Translations under genes and position numbers: made by a program | Notes under the pieces: model-generated | The model's database searches: none | What the model saw: only the letters and a program-made list of their open reading frames with translations | What the model was told of the DNA's origin: nothing | Shown here: in pieces, positions 23,891-34,450 of the stretch | Numbering within the stretch: position 1 is the first letter of the stretch | How the letters are laid out: each line of letters begins with the position of its first letter | Source of the DNA: Balaenoptera acutorostrata | Lineage: Eukaryota; Chordata; Mammalia; Artiodactyla; Balaenopteridae | Reading direction: 5' to 3' | DNA length: 64,000 bases | Assembly: GCF_949987535.1 (NCBI RefSeq) | Contig: NC_080067.1 | Span: 5,704,001-5,768,000 of the forward strand

Positions 23891-24479
23891 ACAGCATAAC
23901 ACCATTTTCAGAAACAGAAAAGGTACCTGTTCCTCAGGCAGTATCAATAGGGCAGGCTCTTTCCTATTTCCAATGCAGCTTTGCATCCTGTGATGACATT
24001 TTCCTTTTGCTTATAATTTTTCATAATCCACCCATCTGATTTTCAACTCATTCACTTGCATCTTGACCTCATCTTTCTTTTCCTGTTTCCGAAAGTCCTT
24101 GTTTTCATAAAATACTTTAAAAAAGTAAATAAATTACTTTTCCCCCAGTTTTTATCAGTAATTTTTTAAACATAGTTTTTCCTCTTCATGTTGAATATAA
24201 TGTCCTCTGTTCTTTAAATGTTTCGCCCTTTCACAGGCCCCTTCTTGTTTTTATTTCCACTGTTTGTTTATCCTTCCATGAGAAAAGGTCTTTCTGGGCC
24301 TGCTGTTTCTAATAGGCAAGTTCATGGATTCTCCTTCCTTGGGTCCTGTTAGGATTCGTGTCTCAGAGCATAAGCTGGAGGGAGCAATGTTGAGCACAGC
24401 CTGTAGCAACGTTTTCTATTGCTGGGGATGATAGTCCTTTCTTATACTTTACTGAATTTTTTCTCATCTGACTAGTACA
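23891..24479. other. unassigned T-rich sequence
   Basis: No feature is recognised in this AT/T-rich stretch. Confidence 0.4.
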
Positions 24480-24830
24480 CATTTATGATCAAAATTCCAT
24501 TGCAGCGCTGTTTGTAATGGTGAAAAAATGCGAACCACCTGAATTCCAACCTTAAGGAATTATTCACATCAACATTGGTCATCTATACAATGAAATGCAG
24601 TTTAGTTATTTAAAATATACATATTGACATGGAAATGGATTTTCTTATATAAAAAAAGATTTCGAAGGGCAATAAAATGCCATTTTTCATAATAACGTTT
24701 TATATTTATGTACTGTAGAAGTAAAAGTATGAAGTGTATACCATGCTGTTAGCAGTGTTTATCTCTGGATGGCAGAATTATAGCAATGCTATTTTTTAAT
24801 CTTATTGCAAATATAGATAGATAGATATAG
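24480..24830 (+). mobile_element. old L1 (L1M) 3' end
   Basis: 'cattgcagcgctgtttgtaa', 'ctatacaatgaaatgcag' and 'agcagtgtttatctctggat' follow the order of an ancient L1 ORF2 end and 3' UTR. A short GATA run lies at the end (about 24808-24830). Confidence 0.72.
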
Positions 24831-25151
24831 ATAAATTTCACTAAAGTGAGCCTTATTATATACCTAACGAAAAGTAAAAGAAAAACTAAGGTTTACGAGA
24901 CCATTGTGTTGCCCAAGGAGGTGGTGTGAGAGTTCTGATTAATGTTCCTGATGGTAAGTGGAAGGTGTATTTTCCAGTGGTCTGGTGCAAGGGGCCAAAT
25001 TAGCCACACTAGAGATCGATGTCAAATGGATCGTGGGTTGATGCAGTATCATGTGGCAGCCCTCTAAAGAGAATGACCACGTTGCTAGCTGTTGAGGAGT
25101 GGGAAACAGGGAGGAGAAGAACTCTAGAATTAATACAAAGCTCAGGTTGAC
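24831..25151. other. unassigned flank of the LTR
   Basis: No repeat family is recognised. The sequence runs directly into the 4-bp target-site duplication of the solo LTR. Confidence 0.4.
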
Positions 25152-25155
25152 CTGC

Positions 25156-25866
25156 TGTTACCAAACTCAGGTCCGGCTGCCCACCACTCAAAAGCCAGTA
25201 CTCGAGACGTAAGTGTTGGTAGAAAGGAAAGGTTGCTTTATTTTGGAGACTGGCAACTGGGGTAGAAGGTGGGCTTGTGTGCAAAGGCCAACTCCCCTCT
25301 CCCGATCAGGGGGCAAGGGCTTTTAAAGGGGAGTTTCAGGGGTGTATAGGCGGAGAGTGGGGGCTATGTGCAGAACAGCACAGGCAGCTCTAACAGTTAT
25401 CTTGAAATTGGTCATGCCGTGGTCTGATCAGTGTCATCTTGATTGTTTTAAGTACAGTTAGTCTTCACTTCCAGGGTCGGTCTGTTCCCATTTCCTTGAA
25501 GTCAATTCCCAGAACTGAGTAAGATGGAGCAGCTTATGTCATGGCTACAGTCTGGTCATCATGTAGTTAACGTCTTCCACCTGGCGGGCGTTTCAGTAGC
25601 TGCAAAACAGCTCAAAGGACAGGACTCAGAATATTATCTATAACTCTTGAGGAGGAACTAAAGGTCCTTGACTTTGTTTAATGACTAAACTATTATTATT
25701 TGGTCCTGTTTGACTGCTTTTCTTGGCTTCTGCATTTTCTCACTTCTATGATCAAATTTATTCTTTGGCTAAAGTTTTTCTATAGACAAAAGGCAGGCAG
25801 GGGACATGGTTGGGGGGCAGGGGGTTCCTGTCCTGGGAAGGCCCCATAGGGTCCTGCTCCATTTCA
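25156..25866 (-). mobile_element. solo LTR, ERV1-type endogenous retrovirus
   Basis: This 711-bp element begins with TG and ends with CA on the minus strand and is flanked by a perfect 4-bp target-site duplication, CTGC, at 25152-25155 and 25867-25870. Four-base duplications fit gamma-type (ERV1) retroviruses. A polyadenylation signal AATAAA (minus strand, 25237-25242) and an upstream TTTAAA-type box (about 25320-25327) fit the U3-R-U5 order. No internal retroviral sequence adjoins it, so it is a solo LTR left by LTR-LTR recombination. It is homologous along its whole length to the copy at 45374-46038. I do not assign the Repbase name. Confidence 0.9.
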
Positions 25867-25870
25867 CTGC

Positions 25871-26589
25871 CAATGGACTTTGAAGGGTGCAGAGGCTGAA
25901 GACTGAGAACTGTAAATGCAGGGACTTGGGGGTATGTCCTCTCGATCACACAGTAAGTTCTCTCAGCTGTTCAGACTGCTGGCAGCTGGGGGACAAGGTA
26001 GTGTGGCAGATACACAAGGGCCCGGATTTGAGAACAATAATAGCATCCAGAAGCCAAACCCCTCAAATAACTTCTAAGCAGCCTAAGTCTCTGGCCAAAC
26101 CTGTGGTTTTCCAGCCGAGGCTGGGTGTAGGAATAGAGTGGCGCTGGCCTAGGGCTGGGGGAAAGGAGCCCACAGAAACCAAAGAGAGCATATTGGGTGA
26201 GGGGAAATTCAAATAGGAAATCAGAAGTGAAAGAAGAAAGCAGAGGCGAGATCTGGATCCACCCTGAAAGTTCTACAGTAAATGTTCTTCGGGTCATAGG
26301 TGGTGGTGAAGCCTGGGGTGGAAGGGTGTCCTGGGATAGTTAGGGAACTGCTGACCGAAACTGCCTGCCTTTCCCAGCCAGGATGATGGCCACTTGCACG
26401 AGGTGTGTCACAGCAGGAGGTCCTGATAAGGAACACGGTGCTGCCACTGAAAACTCATGGGGCGAATTCGGGAGGGGCCAAAAGGAAGAGGGAGGAGATG
26501 ATATTCCTGCCAACCTCCCAGAAGCCCTTGCGCTGGAATTCATCTTGGCTGCGAGATGTGTGCACCACCAGGAAGGACCCTGAGTCAGA
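25871..26589. other. unassigned, less AT-rich patch
   Basis: This stretch is noticeably richer in G and C than the surroundings. Open frames on both strands (for example 26340-26789 minus) have no recognised domain. It may be eroded retroviral or LTR sequence attached to the LTR-like end at 26832, but I cannot show this. Confidence 0.4.
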
Positions 26590-26832
26590 CCAAATATGGG
26601 CCAAGCAAGTGACAACCCGGAAACTAACCCCCCTACCATAAAGCCTGAGACTGTGAGCCACGTGGCCGAACAGTTCTCCTGGGCTCCCTGACCCTCCTGC
26701 TCTCTACCTGGGCGCCCCTTCCCGATAATGTCTCTTACTTTGTCAGCACGGGTGTCTCCTCGGACTATTCCTTTCTGAGTGTTAGACAAGAGCCCACTCT
26801 CAGGCCCTGGTAGGGGTCCTCTTCCGGCAACA
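26590..26832 (+). mobile_element. LTR-like 3' end, ERV1-type (partial)
   Basis: The segment from 'ccgataatgtctcttacttt' to 'ctcttccggcaaca' reads like the R-U5 part of a gamma-type LTR: a decayed polyadenylation signal (gataat), 'gtgtctcctcggac', 'gttagacaagagcccactct' and a terminal CA at 26831-26832. The 5' boundary is not visible and no target-site duplication was found. Confidence 0.55.
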
Positions 26833-28744
26833 TGATGATCATTTATTTAGGGCTTTGCCCCGCCTCGAGAGGTCAGAGCTTAAACCAGCCAAGATAAAGC
26901 TCCCCTGGGAGGCACCAGCTAAGGATTTGTAAGTCAAGGAGCAAGACTGCATCTTTCAGGGATCAACTTCGGTCAGTGCTGGGCCGGCCTGGAGAGTGGG
27001 CATGAAGCTAAGACAGAGCCAGTAGTGACATTTCAGCAGGTCAATGACAGTACAAAATAGCAGGTGCTTTAAAGAAGGATTGATTTGAAGGAAATCACTT
27101 TTCTTGGGGAAATACTGACAGCCTTGCAAAGGCAATGGTCATTTGCTGGATTATGAGAGCTGAGACTGTGGAGGGTCAGTGCTTTCCAAGTAGAAGGAAA
27201 TTCCCGGACAGCGCTGTGTCCTTTGACGGGGCCTGAATCTTCTTTCACGACATTTCTTTGTAGGTTTTTGTCCCAAGTACCCATGATTGATATACCCTCC
27301 AGTTACATGGCTCAGCCCTTTCATTTTAACTTTCTTTTTTTAAAAAACAACAATTTGCTTTTCAATTTAATTCTTGATCCTATTGTTAAAATATAACTTT
27401 TAAAAAGTAAAATCATGATTGCCAGGCAAATAAAAATGAACATGTGGAATCTTTTATTTTTCATTTAACTCATTCATTAATGACACAAAAAGTAAGATGT
27501 TATGACCAATTCGGAGAACATTTTTAAAAAATAGGTGTATATAGACCATTTAACAAAGAAATATTAGGTTAGGTTAACTGAGTTAATTTTTTTTAATTAT
27601 AGATAAGTATGCAAAATACCATACATTTTGGAGTTATCTGTTTCAGAAAAAAAAAATATTTGCACCTCTATCACACAAAGGTAATTAATGTAACAAGCAA
27701 CTTTACCAAGTTTGAGACCTTTAATTGCTAGTAAGTAATGTGCTGAACTGAATATATTCCTGTAGATAATCCTTGAGTGGCCTTTGCCCCTGAATGACAT
27801 TGAAATGACATGCCACCACCTTTGTGCATTGAGTCCAAGTTTTTGATGATTTTTCTGATACTTTGGGCTTCTATCATTTGTTTTCCTTACTTTACCGTCT
27901 ATCCTCCAGCCTCTGAGGGGTTTAGATTCCCTGGGCAAATCCATTATTCTGTCAACTCTTCTTAGGTTGTGAAGTGTGCCCTGATTTGAAAGTGAGAAAG
28001 ATTGCCTGAGGCTGACAAGTTAAAGTATGGGAATAAATGCAACCTTGGACAAAATTTAACCTTTACATGATGAGAGAAGACCCTGCTGTTATCTGTGAAT
28101 ATTTATCCCTAAAATATTAATCACAGCTTGGCTTAAACATGCAAAGTAACAGCTATGTGAAGTTGTTTTTTTGCCTTTGCCTTTACAAAAGTAGTATAAT
28201 CAAGACAGGTTAATTATTTTTGTATTTTATCTTAAAATACTGGGCCACTCTCTGACCTTGAGTGGGGAAACTGGTATAGATGATCAAACTCCTTTGTAAA
28301 TCAAAGATTCTCTAATGTCATAATTTCGAAAATATATGGTTGTTCCCACAAAAGTCAAAGATGGGCTTGACTTCTTCCAACAGAAGATATTTTAATCTAG
28401 TATACATCTTTTGTTAAAATATTAGAGATGAATCATAACTTCATTCCCCTTTTATTTTTCCCTCCTCAATAATGTTCTTTTTCTTCCTAATGTTTTCCTG
28501 ACAACCTCAACTTCTAGAACATTCCTTCTACCAAATCCAGTCTACTGGAAAGAAATTAGTATCTTTAGAGTGTTTACTCTGTGTCTCACTGAGATAACTA
28601 AAATTTTTTTCTCATTGTCTCATTAGCACTGTTCCTTCCTCCAAATCTAGTATGACAAAAGAAAAGAAGGTATTAGGTAATAATAAAAAGAGAAAATTTT
28701 CGGTTACTAAGAATAGAGCTTCTAATCCATGAGCTAAGTATGAT
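26833..28744. other. long unassigned sequence
   Basis: The first 450 bases are still relatively GC-rich (to about 27290), and the rest returns to AT-rich. No gene or repeat is recognised. The frame at 27597-27944 (minus, 115 codons) shows no domain. Confidence 0.45.
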
Positions 28745-28892
28745 TTATGTTGTTCTATGTCATCGGGCATTATCTAGGCTAGCCCCTTCATTTTATAGAA
28801 GCAAAATTAGAGATAGCCCCAGAGAGATGATAGGACTTTTGCCAAGGTCACACAATCAAGGTCATGTCTAGGACTAGGTCTTGCCTCTTAGT
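28745..28892 (-). mobile_element. MIR SINE
   Basis: Reverse MIR: 'cattatctaggctagcccct', 'ttcattttatagaagcaaaa', then 'gccaaggtcacacaatcaag' are the standard MIR segments. Confidence 0.8.
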
Positions 28893-29337
28893 ATATACAT
28901 GGTTACGCATTTAGGAAATTAGCCTACAGAATGATACACCTTAGATATATTTTCAGTAATCCCAGAGAAATGTGCTACATTTTATTTTCTTGAAAGAACG
29001 AGAAGATGCACTCTTCCTAGTTAATGTGCATATATGGGGATATAAATTTTGGAAACCACTGAGCATGCTAACGCAGTCTGATTGGTTTGATAAAGGAAGA
29101 AGCAAATACCAAAGGCTCATGTTGAGTGATGATGTTTGTCTTTGAGTGTAAGATGAAGCTCCCAGTAGATCTCTAATTACCATCCCCAGTTTCTCACCAG
29201 GAAGTCCTTCTACTCATGACTGCACAAGTCTTAAATGCTATATTAATCTTTATTTGTGTGCACCCAGAGCTGACTTCATGGACTTTTATTGCTTTTGCCG
29301 GAGAGGCACGTGTCCATGGTCAACACGGACAGCTGTC
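28893..29337. other. unassigned sequence
   Basis: No feature is recognised. Confidence 0.4.
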
Positions 29338-29510
29338 ATTTTTTTAAATCAACTTTACTGAGGTATAATTTCCATACAATGAAACACGCGCCTTTTAAAT
29401 GTATGGTTCAGTGAATTCTGAGAAATATTTACAACCACGTAACCACCACCACAATCAAAATACAGAAAAATTCCATCCACCCACAAAGTTCTGTACAGCC
29501 ATCAATTTTG
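29338..29510 (-). mobile_element. old L1 (L1M) 3' end
   Basis: 'tttactgaggtataatttcc', 'atacaatgaaacacgcgcc' and 'ccaccaccacaatcaaaata' are the classic reversed 3' end of ancient L1 families. Confidence 0.82.
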
Positions 29511-31014
29511 ATTTTCATAGAATGCTTGCTTAGACACTTGGCCTATTGCCTGCCTGAGATGGTGCAGTTAAGCCAGCCCCGCAGACTCCGAGGATCTTTT
29601 AAAATAGAACACAGGTGTGAATGTGACACAATGGACCTTGGGTCCTATTTTAAATGACTGAATCATTGCATCAAATATTATATTTTCCCCCGGCAGTGGT
29701 TCTTACTTGAAGTGCGCCTTCTCACACACACATCTAATTCTGTGATGCCGTATTTGAAAGAGGAGGAAATGCCTTCCCACATCCTTCTAACCATCAGTTT
29801 CTGCCCGAAGGCTAAAGAGCTTGTGCATATCACTAGTTATTAAAATGGATCATCCCTTTTTAGAAGATAACGATGGTTTGGTTTATCTTATGGTGTCAAG
29901 ACCTCATGTCATGGTGTGACAGATGCAATCATTTTATAAGCGTGGGCTTGCAAAGCAAGCATGGCGAGTTTGTTTACTTACAAATCATCATACCAGAAGC
30001 TAAATTACTCTTCCGCTAGGCCAATAGTGAAGTTTGAGTCATGGTCTCAAAGACTAAAGAAACAGGCTTGTATTGATGAAGCTAATTAAAGGACAAAGAC
30101 CATTATAATTCTATAAAAATAAAGCAGCTAGTTCTTCCTATTAAATAACTGTATCACAAATCTTTTTTTTTAATGTCATTTTCTTTCAGACACCTTTGCC
30201 TTGATTCCTAGAAAATAAAACTAAAATATTAAAAATAAATACAAACAGTAACCCAAGGAAAAATAATCTTCAGTGGTATCATTCTGTTGATTATTATGAA
30301 TAAGCTCCACTCATTCTTACTCCCAAACTCCATTCATTTCTGCTTCCTTTCATTTCTTTTTCATTGAAAATGACTTTATTTTCTAAAATGAGGAAGGGGC
30401 AGAACATAAAGTCAGATAACTAGATCTATTACCGTCAGATAAAAAGCTATTTCATGTTGAGTGATCAACAGTTTGAGGCCTCTATGAGTTGTTGTGACCT
30501 ATACACAACATTGTGCAGCCTTTAAAGGTTTTGCACTAAATTTAAAATGAACTTGGAATGAATAGAATAAAGTTTTAAAGGCAGATAGGTAATATGTACT
30601 TCTACAAATACTTTGACATGGAGAAAAGCAACTTTGGGTCTCATTATGTAGGTCCAGTGTTGGATTTGACTCAGGCACCCTTCTTTTGAAGGGTGGACAT
30701 TGAAGTTTAGAATAAAGCCTGTCCCCCATTGGAGAGGGAGGCACCCTGCTTCTGAAGGACACCTCTGAACACCCTGCCATTCTCGGAAGCTGACACCAGT
30801 GAACAAACTACACTCAGCACTTTTAACACCACGCTGTAGGCTCACCCAGGCCTTCCTTCCTTTCGCAAAGGTCATTCACCGGTGATCAGTCTTCCTACCT
30901 TCCTTTTTACCCTTACAATAACCCGTCAGCCTGGGCCTTTCTCTCCCAACTTGTGTCCTGATGCTTTTCCCTCTCACCACTTTCTACAAAGCTGTCTGTT
31001 GTGCAGTTTTATAC
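29511..31014. other. unassigned sequence
   Basis: No gene or named repeat is recognised over about 1.5 kb. The frames at 30499-30875 (minus) overlap one another and have no domain. Confidence 0.45.
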
Positions 31015-31290
31015 ACTGAGTGAGCACATAGGCTTTGGAGCTAAATAGTTAGGGGATAAAATCCTAACTCCAGCAGTCAACAGGTCACCTAACCATTCTA
31101 GACCATCCCATCACATAACCATCACTTAACCATCCTTAACCATCACTTCCCTTATCTGTGAAGTGGAGATAATGATGTACCTTAAAGGAAGGTTGACAGA
31201 CTAAATGGAAATATGGTTTTTAAAGCGTGTAGCACAAGGCCTGGTGTCTGGGATGCAGGTAATATGTGCCAACTGTTGGTATCACTCTGT
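31015..31290 (+). mobile_element. MIR SINE with a local expansion
   Basis: 'ataggctttggagctaaata', 'cttatctgtgaagtggagat' and 'cacaaggcctggtgtctggg' are plus-strand MIR landmarks in order. Between them, near 31090-31150, short 'taaccatcac' units recur, so the copy is longer than usual. Confidence 0.75.
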
Positions 31291-31999
31291 AATTATCTTA
31301 CTTGCACTCTTAACACATCACTACCTAATGTATATATTGCCAGCTATTTAGTGTACTTTTTGAGAGAACATAAATGACAGTTGTCAATATTAAGATGGGA
31401 TTATCTTTTCCTGTCCATGTGCTTATTGCAAGGAGCTAGGGAACAAATAATTATGCTGGGGATTTTTTTTATTTATAAGATCTATTGTAAAATCACCACT
31501 TGCAACTTTTTAGATCTCTATGTTGCCTGTTTAATATATTTCTTTTAAAGTTGAAAAGGGTTTTCTATCCACTGTTAATGTCAATTGGATAACATTTTGT
31601 CGAGTGTTTTGTTCTGACTCTTATTTGATGCTAGCTGGTATTGAAGAGGTGACATTGACCTTCTTCTCATAAAGACATATTTTAGTAATAAAAAAATCCA
31701 TTTTAATTCCCACTTTTCACACTCTTCCAAACTTTAGAGAGTAAACCATTGATAAATTTAATAATGAAGATTTTAATTGAAACCAGAGTTTAGGATTTGG
31801 AGGTGAGGATGGAAATTAAGAGCTACATCAAGGCATATAGGGCCTTCGCACAGGGTCCTTAATCCATAATAAAGTAACAAATCCCTCTTGCAAAGATGAT
31901 CATCAGTGAAGAATTTGTTTCTCCCTCTGGATTTTTGTTCCCCTTTCTTTCCTCGTATTAAAAAAATTAAAAGTTACTTTGAAAAAGAGAATAGGAGAA
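31291..31999. other. unassigned AT-rich sequence
   Basis: No feature is recognised. Confidence 0.4.
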
Positions 32000-32195
32000 A
32001 GTGGTTTATGTGTAGCCTTTGAAATCATGCAGACCTTGTTGTAAGAGTTCTCTGACCTTGAACATATCCTCTTGATTTTATCATCTACAAGTGGAATAGA
32101 TAACAGGATTATATTGAGAATTAAATGGGATAATGCAGGCAATTTGCTTAGCACAGCACTTGCTACTCAATAAATGTTAGTCATTAATGGTATGA
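32000..32195 (+). mobile_element. MIR SINE
   Basis: 'tgaaatcatgcagaccttgt', 'tctgaccttgaacatatcct', 'gaattaaatgggataatgca' and 'actcaataaatgttagtcat' are MIR segments in the correct order. Confidence 0.85.
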
Positions 32196-32499
32196 TGTTT
32201 ATTATCAACATCCAAGGGCAGCACCAAAATTATAGTAGAAAGAGATATAGGAGAGAAAGAGAAAGAAAGAGAGATCCAGATCTAAGCATCATTGTGACCG
32301 CTTACAAGATCAAGAAAGAAGTTGTCTTTAAGGAGTTGTCTTGTAGGAAAATGTTGCTCTTTATGGTTGAGCAAGTATTTCTGCCAATGGGGGAGGTTTG
32401 GTACATGCATAATGCAGATACACAACACACAGTGTGGGGAGAGAGGAGACCAAAGGGCAGAGAAAAAATTTTATGTCTAAATTTTTTCTTGTCTTGCCA
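32196..32499. other. unassigned purine-rich sequence
   Basis: A GA-rich run lies near 32240-32276. The open frame 32174-32509 (plus, 111 codons) starts inside the MIR and has no domain. Confidence 0.45.
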
Positions 32500-32514
32500 T
32501 AAAACGTGAATTTT

Positions 32515-32823
32515 TTTTTAATTTTAAATTTATTTTAATTATTTATTTTTATTTATTTATGGCTGTGTTGGGTCTTCGTTTCTGTGCGAGGGCTTTCTCT
32601 AGTTGTGGCAAGTGGGGGCCACTCTTCACGGCGGTGCGTGGGCCTCTCACTATCGCGGCGTCTCCTGTTGCGGAGCACAGGCTCCAGACGTGCAGGCTCA
32701 GTAATTGTGGCTCACGGGCCCAGTTGCTCCGCGGCACGTGGGATCTTCCCAGACCAGGGCTCGAACCCGTGTCCCCTGCATTGGCAGGCAGATTCTCAAC
32801 CACTGCGCCACCAGGGAAGCCCC
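32515..32823 (-). mobile_element. CHR SINE (tRNA-derived, cetacean type)
   Basis: Minus-strand CHR with an ATTTA-rich tail on the left and the head 'gccaccagggaagcccc' on the right. The target-site duplication is taaaacgtgaatttt (32500-32514) against taaaacatgaatttt (32824-32838), with one difference. Confidence 0.95.
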
Positions 32824-32838
32824 TAAAACATGAATTTT

Positions 32839-33329
32839 ATTTCACAGTATATATGTACCTAGATATATCAACCACAGTGACCCTACCCTAATACTACTGT
32901 TTTTATTTTTTCAGTTTACTTTCTTGACTTAGTCCCATATTATGGTTCATCTTGAGTGACTTGTCAGTTCTTATTATTTTTCTATCTATTGCTTTGTAAT
33001 TTTCCCTTTAGAGCTAAATGAGCACTTACAAAGTATGCATATTACCCACTTTCCTGATATATTTAAATGAATGTTTTTCTAATATCTCTTCTTTTTTCTT
33101 TTAGTGTGTTAATAAGCTAAGGTATGTCATCATCAGCATCAACATCATCACCATGAAACAGCCGAATGTTCTCTACTATTCTTCCATAAATCTAGTAACT
33201 ATCTCATTTTATTTTCTGTTTGTTTTTTCCCATAATTTGATTGTCTTTCTTATTTGATTTTGTCATCGTTCTAGAGTGACATTTGCTAAATAGTGTCAGG
33301 CATGGGTCCAGTTATTTTCCCCTGTTCAC
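32839..33329. other. unassigned AT-rich sequence
   Basis: No gene is seen. A CAT-rich stretch lies near 33127-33153. Confidence 0.4.
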
Positions 33330-33500
33330 CAACATCCAGTGTTTTCCTTGTTTCCTTTTTGTCAAAACAGAGAAAATATATCTCGTGGTTCTTTCAACTG
33401 GCATTTCTTTGTTGGTTAGGTTGAACATTTTCTCATTAGCAGTGTGTATTTCTTGTTTTGTAAATAGCCTGTTCAGACCCCTAGTGCAATTTTTCAAATG
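33330..33500 (-). mobile_element. old L1 (L1M) ORF2 C-terminal fragment
   Basis: 'ggcatttctttgttggttag', 'gttgaacattttctcattag' and 'gtaaatagcctgttcag' match the reversed ORF2 C-terminal region of ancient L1. The reading frame has decayed. Confidence 0.65.
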
Positions 33501-33794
33501 TTATACCTGACCAAAGGGCTGGGAAAAGAGCCTTCCTTACCAGCAGCCCAACCCTATAAGTTCAGCTGCTTCACCTGATATTGAGGAGTACATTCTACTT
33601 AGAAGAACTTCAACTGGTCTGTTTTTTCTTTAGCATTGTTCAAATTTTACTATATTTTAAACACAACCTTCAAGTTTTTTGATTTTCTGTTACGCAATAC
33701 CAGGACCATGGGGGATGGGGCACCTCATTTCAACAGGAAATTTGGTTACACAGGAGTCTAAGTTCACCAAGTTATATAAAGCAATATACCTTTA

Positions 33795-33870
33795 GTTAAT
33801 TGCCTGTTTTACTAGTGAGAAAGCAGAAACCCAGAGAGGTTAAGTTAGTTGTCCAGTGTCACAATCTGAT
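33795..33870 (-). mobile_element. MIR SINE fragment
   Basis: 'ctgttttactagtgagaaag' and 'agagaggttaagttagttgt' match part of the reversed MIR core. Confidence 0.55.
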
Positions 33871-33908
33871 GACTGCTTATTCCCCATCTCCTGGGGCATA
33901 ATCTAACA

Positions 33909-34127
33909 CAGCGGTTCTCAGCATGTGGTATATGGACCAATAGCTAGACATCACCAATAGCTAACTTGTTAGAAATGCAAATTTTTGAGCCTTCACCTCA
34001 GAACTACTGAATCACTATGTCTGGGAATGGGGTCCAGCAATCTGGGTTTAACAAGCCCTCCAAATAACTCCATAATTATACATATGTTCTAAATAATTAC
34101 ATATGTTCTAAAGTTTGAGAATCATCT
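33909..34127 (+). mobile_element. MER5A-like hAT-Charlie MITE
   Basis: It starts 'cagcggttctcagcatgtgg', continues with 'cttgttagaaatgcaaattt' and 'ccagcaatctgggtttaaca', and ends 'aagtttgagaatca', the inverted terminal counterpart. Near 34080-34110 the word 'acatatgttctaaataatt' is tandemly repeated, lengthening the copy. Confidence 0.85.
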
Positions 34128-34232
34128 ATCTTTTCCCTTGTGGAAGAGACTATTGATCTATTGCTAATAGAACCTTGACTTTGTTCACTTATCAAAAGGC
34201 AAACGAACAGGGAAGGTGAGAGAAATCCTGGG

Positions 34233-34450
34233 ACAGTGTTTCTCAACCTTTTCACTATTGATATTTTGGGCCAGATCATTTTTTGTTGAGACTGGCTGTC
34301 CTGTACATTGTAGGATGCATAACTGCCCTGTATTCACTAGATTCTGGTAACAGCAACCCCCCACCAAGTCACAACAACGGGAAATGTCTCCAGGTAGTGG
34401 CTGTTATGCCCCAGGCATCAAAACCCCCCTTCTCCTGGTGGGAATCCCTG
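34233..34450 (-). mobile_element. MER20-like hAT-Charlie MITE
   Basis: Reversed MER20 pattern: 'cagtgtttctcaaccttttc', 'tattgatattttgggccaga', 'tgtcctgtacattgtaggat', then 'aaatgtctccaggtagtggc'. Flanking 8-mers at 34225-34232 and 34451-34458 are only partly alike. It lies about 100 bp from the MER5A-like element. Confidence 0.85.

Noticed and set aside
26340..26789. 149-codon minus-strand open frame in the GC-richer patch
   Set aside because: It has no recognisable domain and overlaps an LTR-like end in antisense; openness can follow from GC content.
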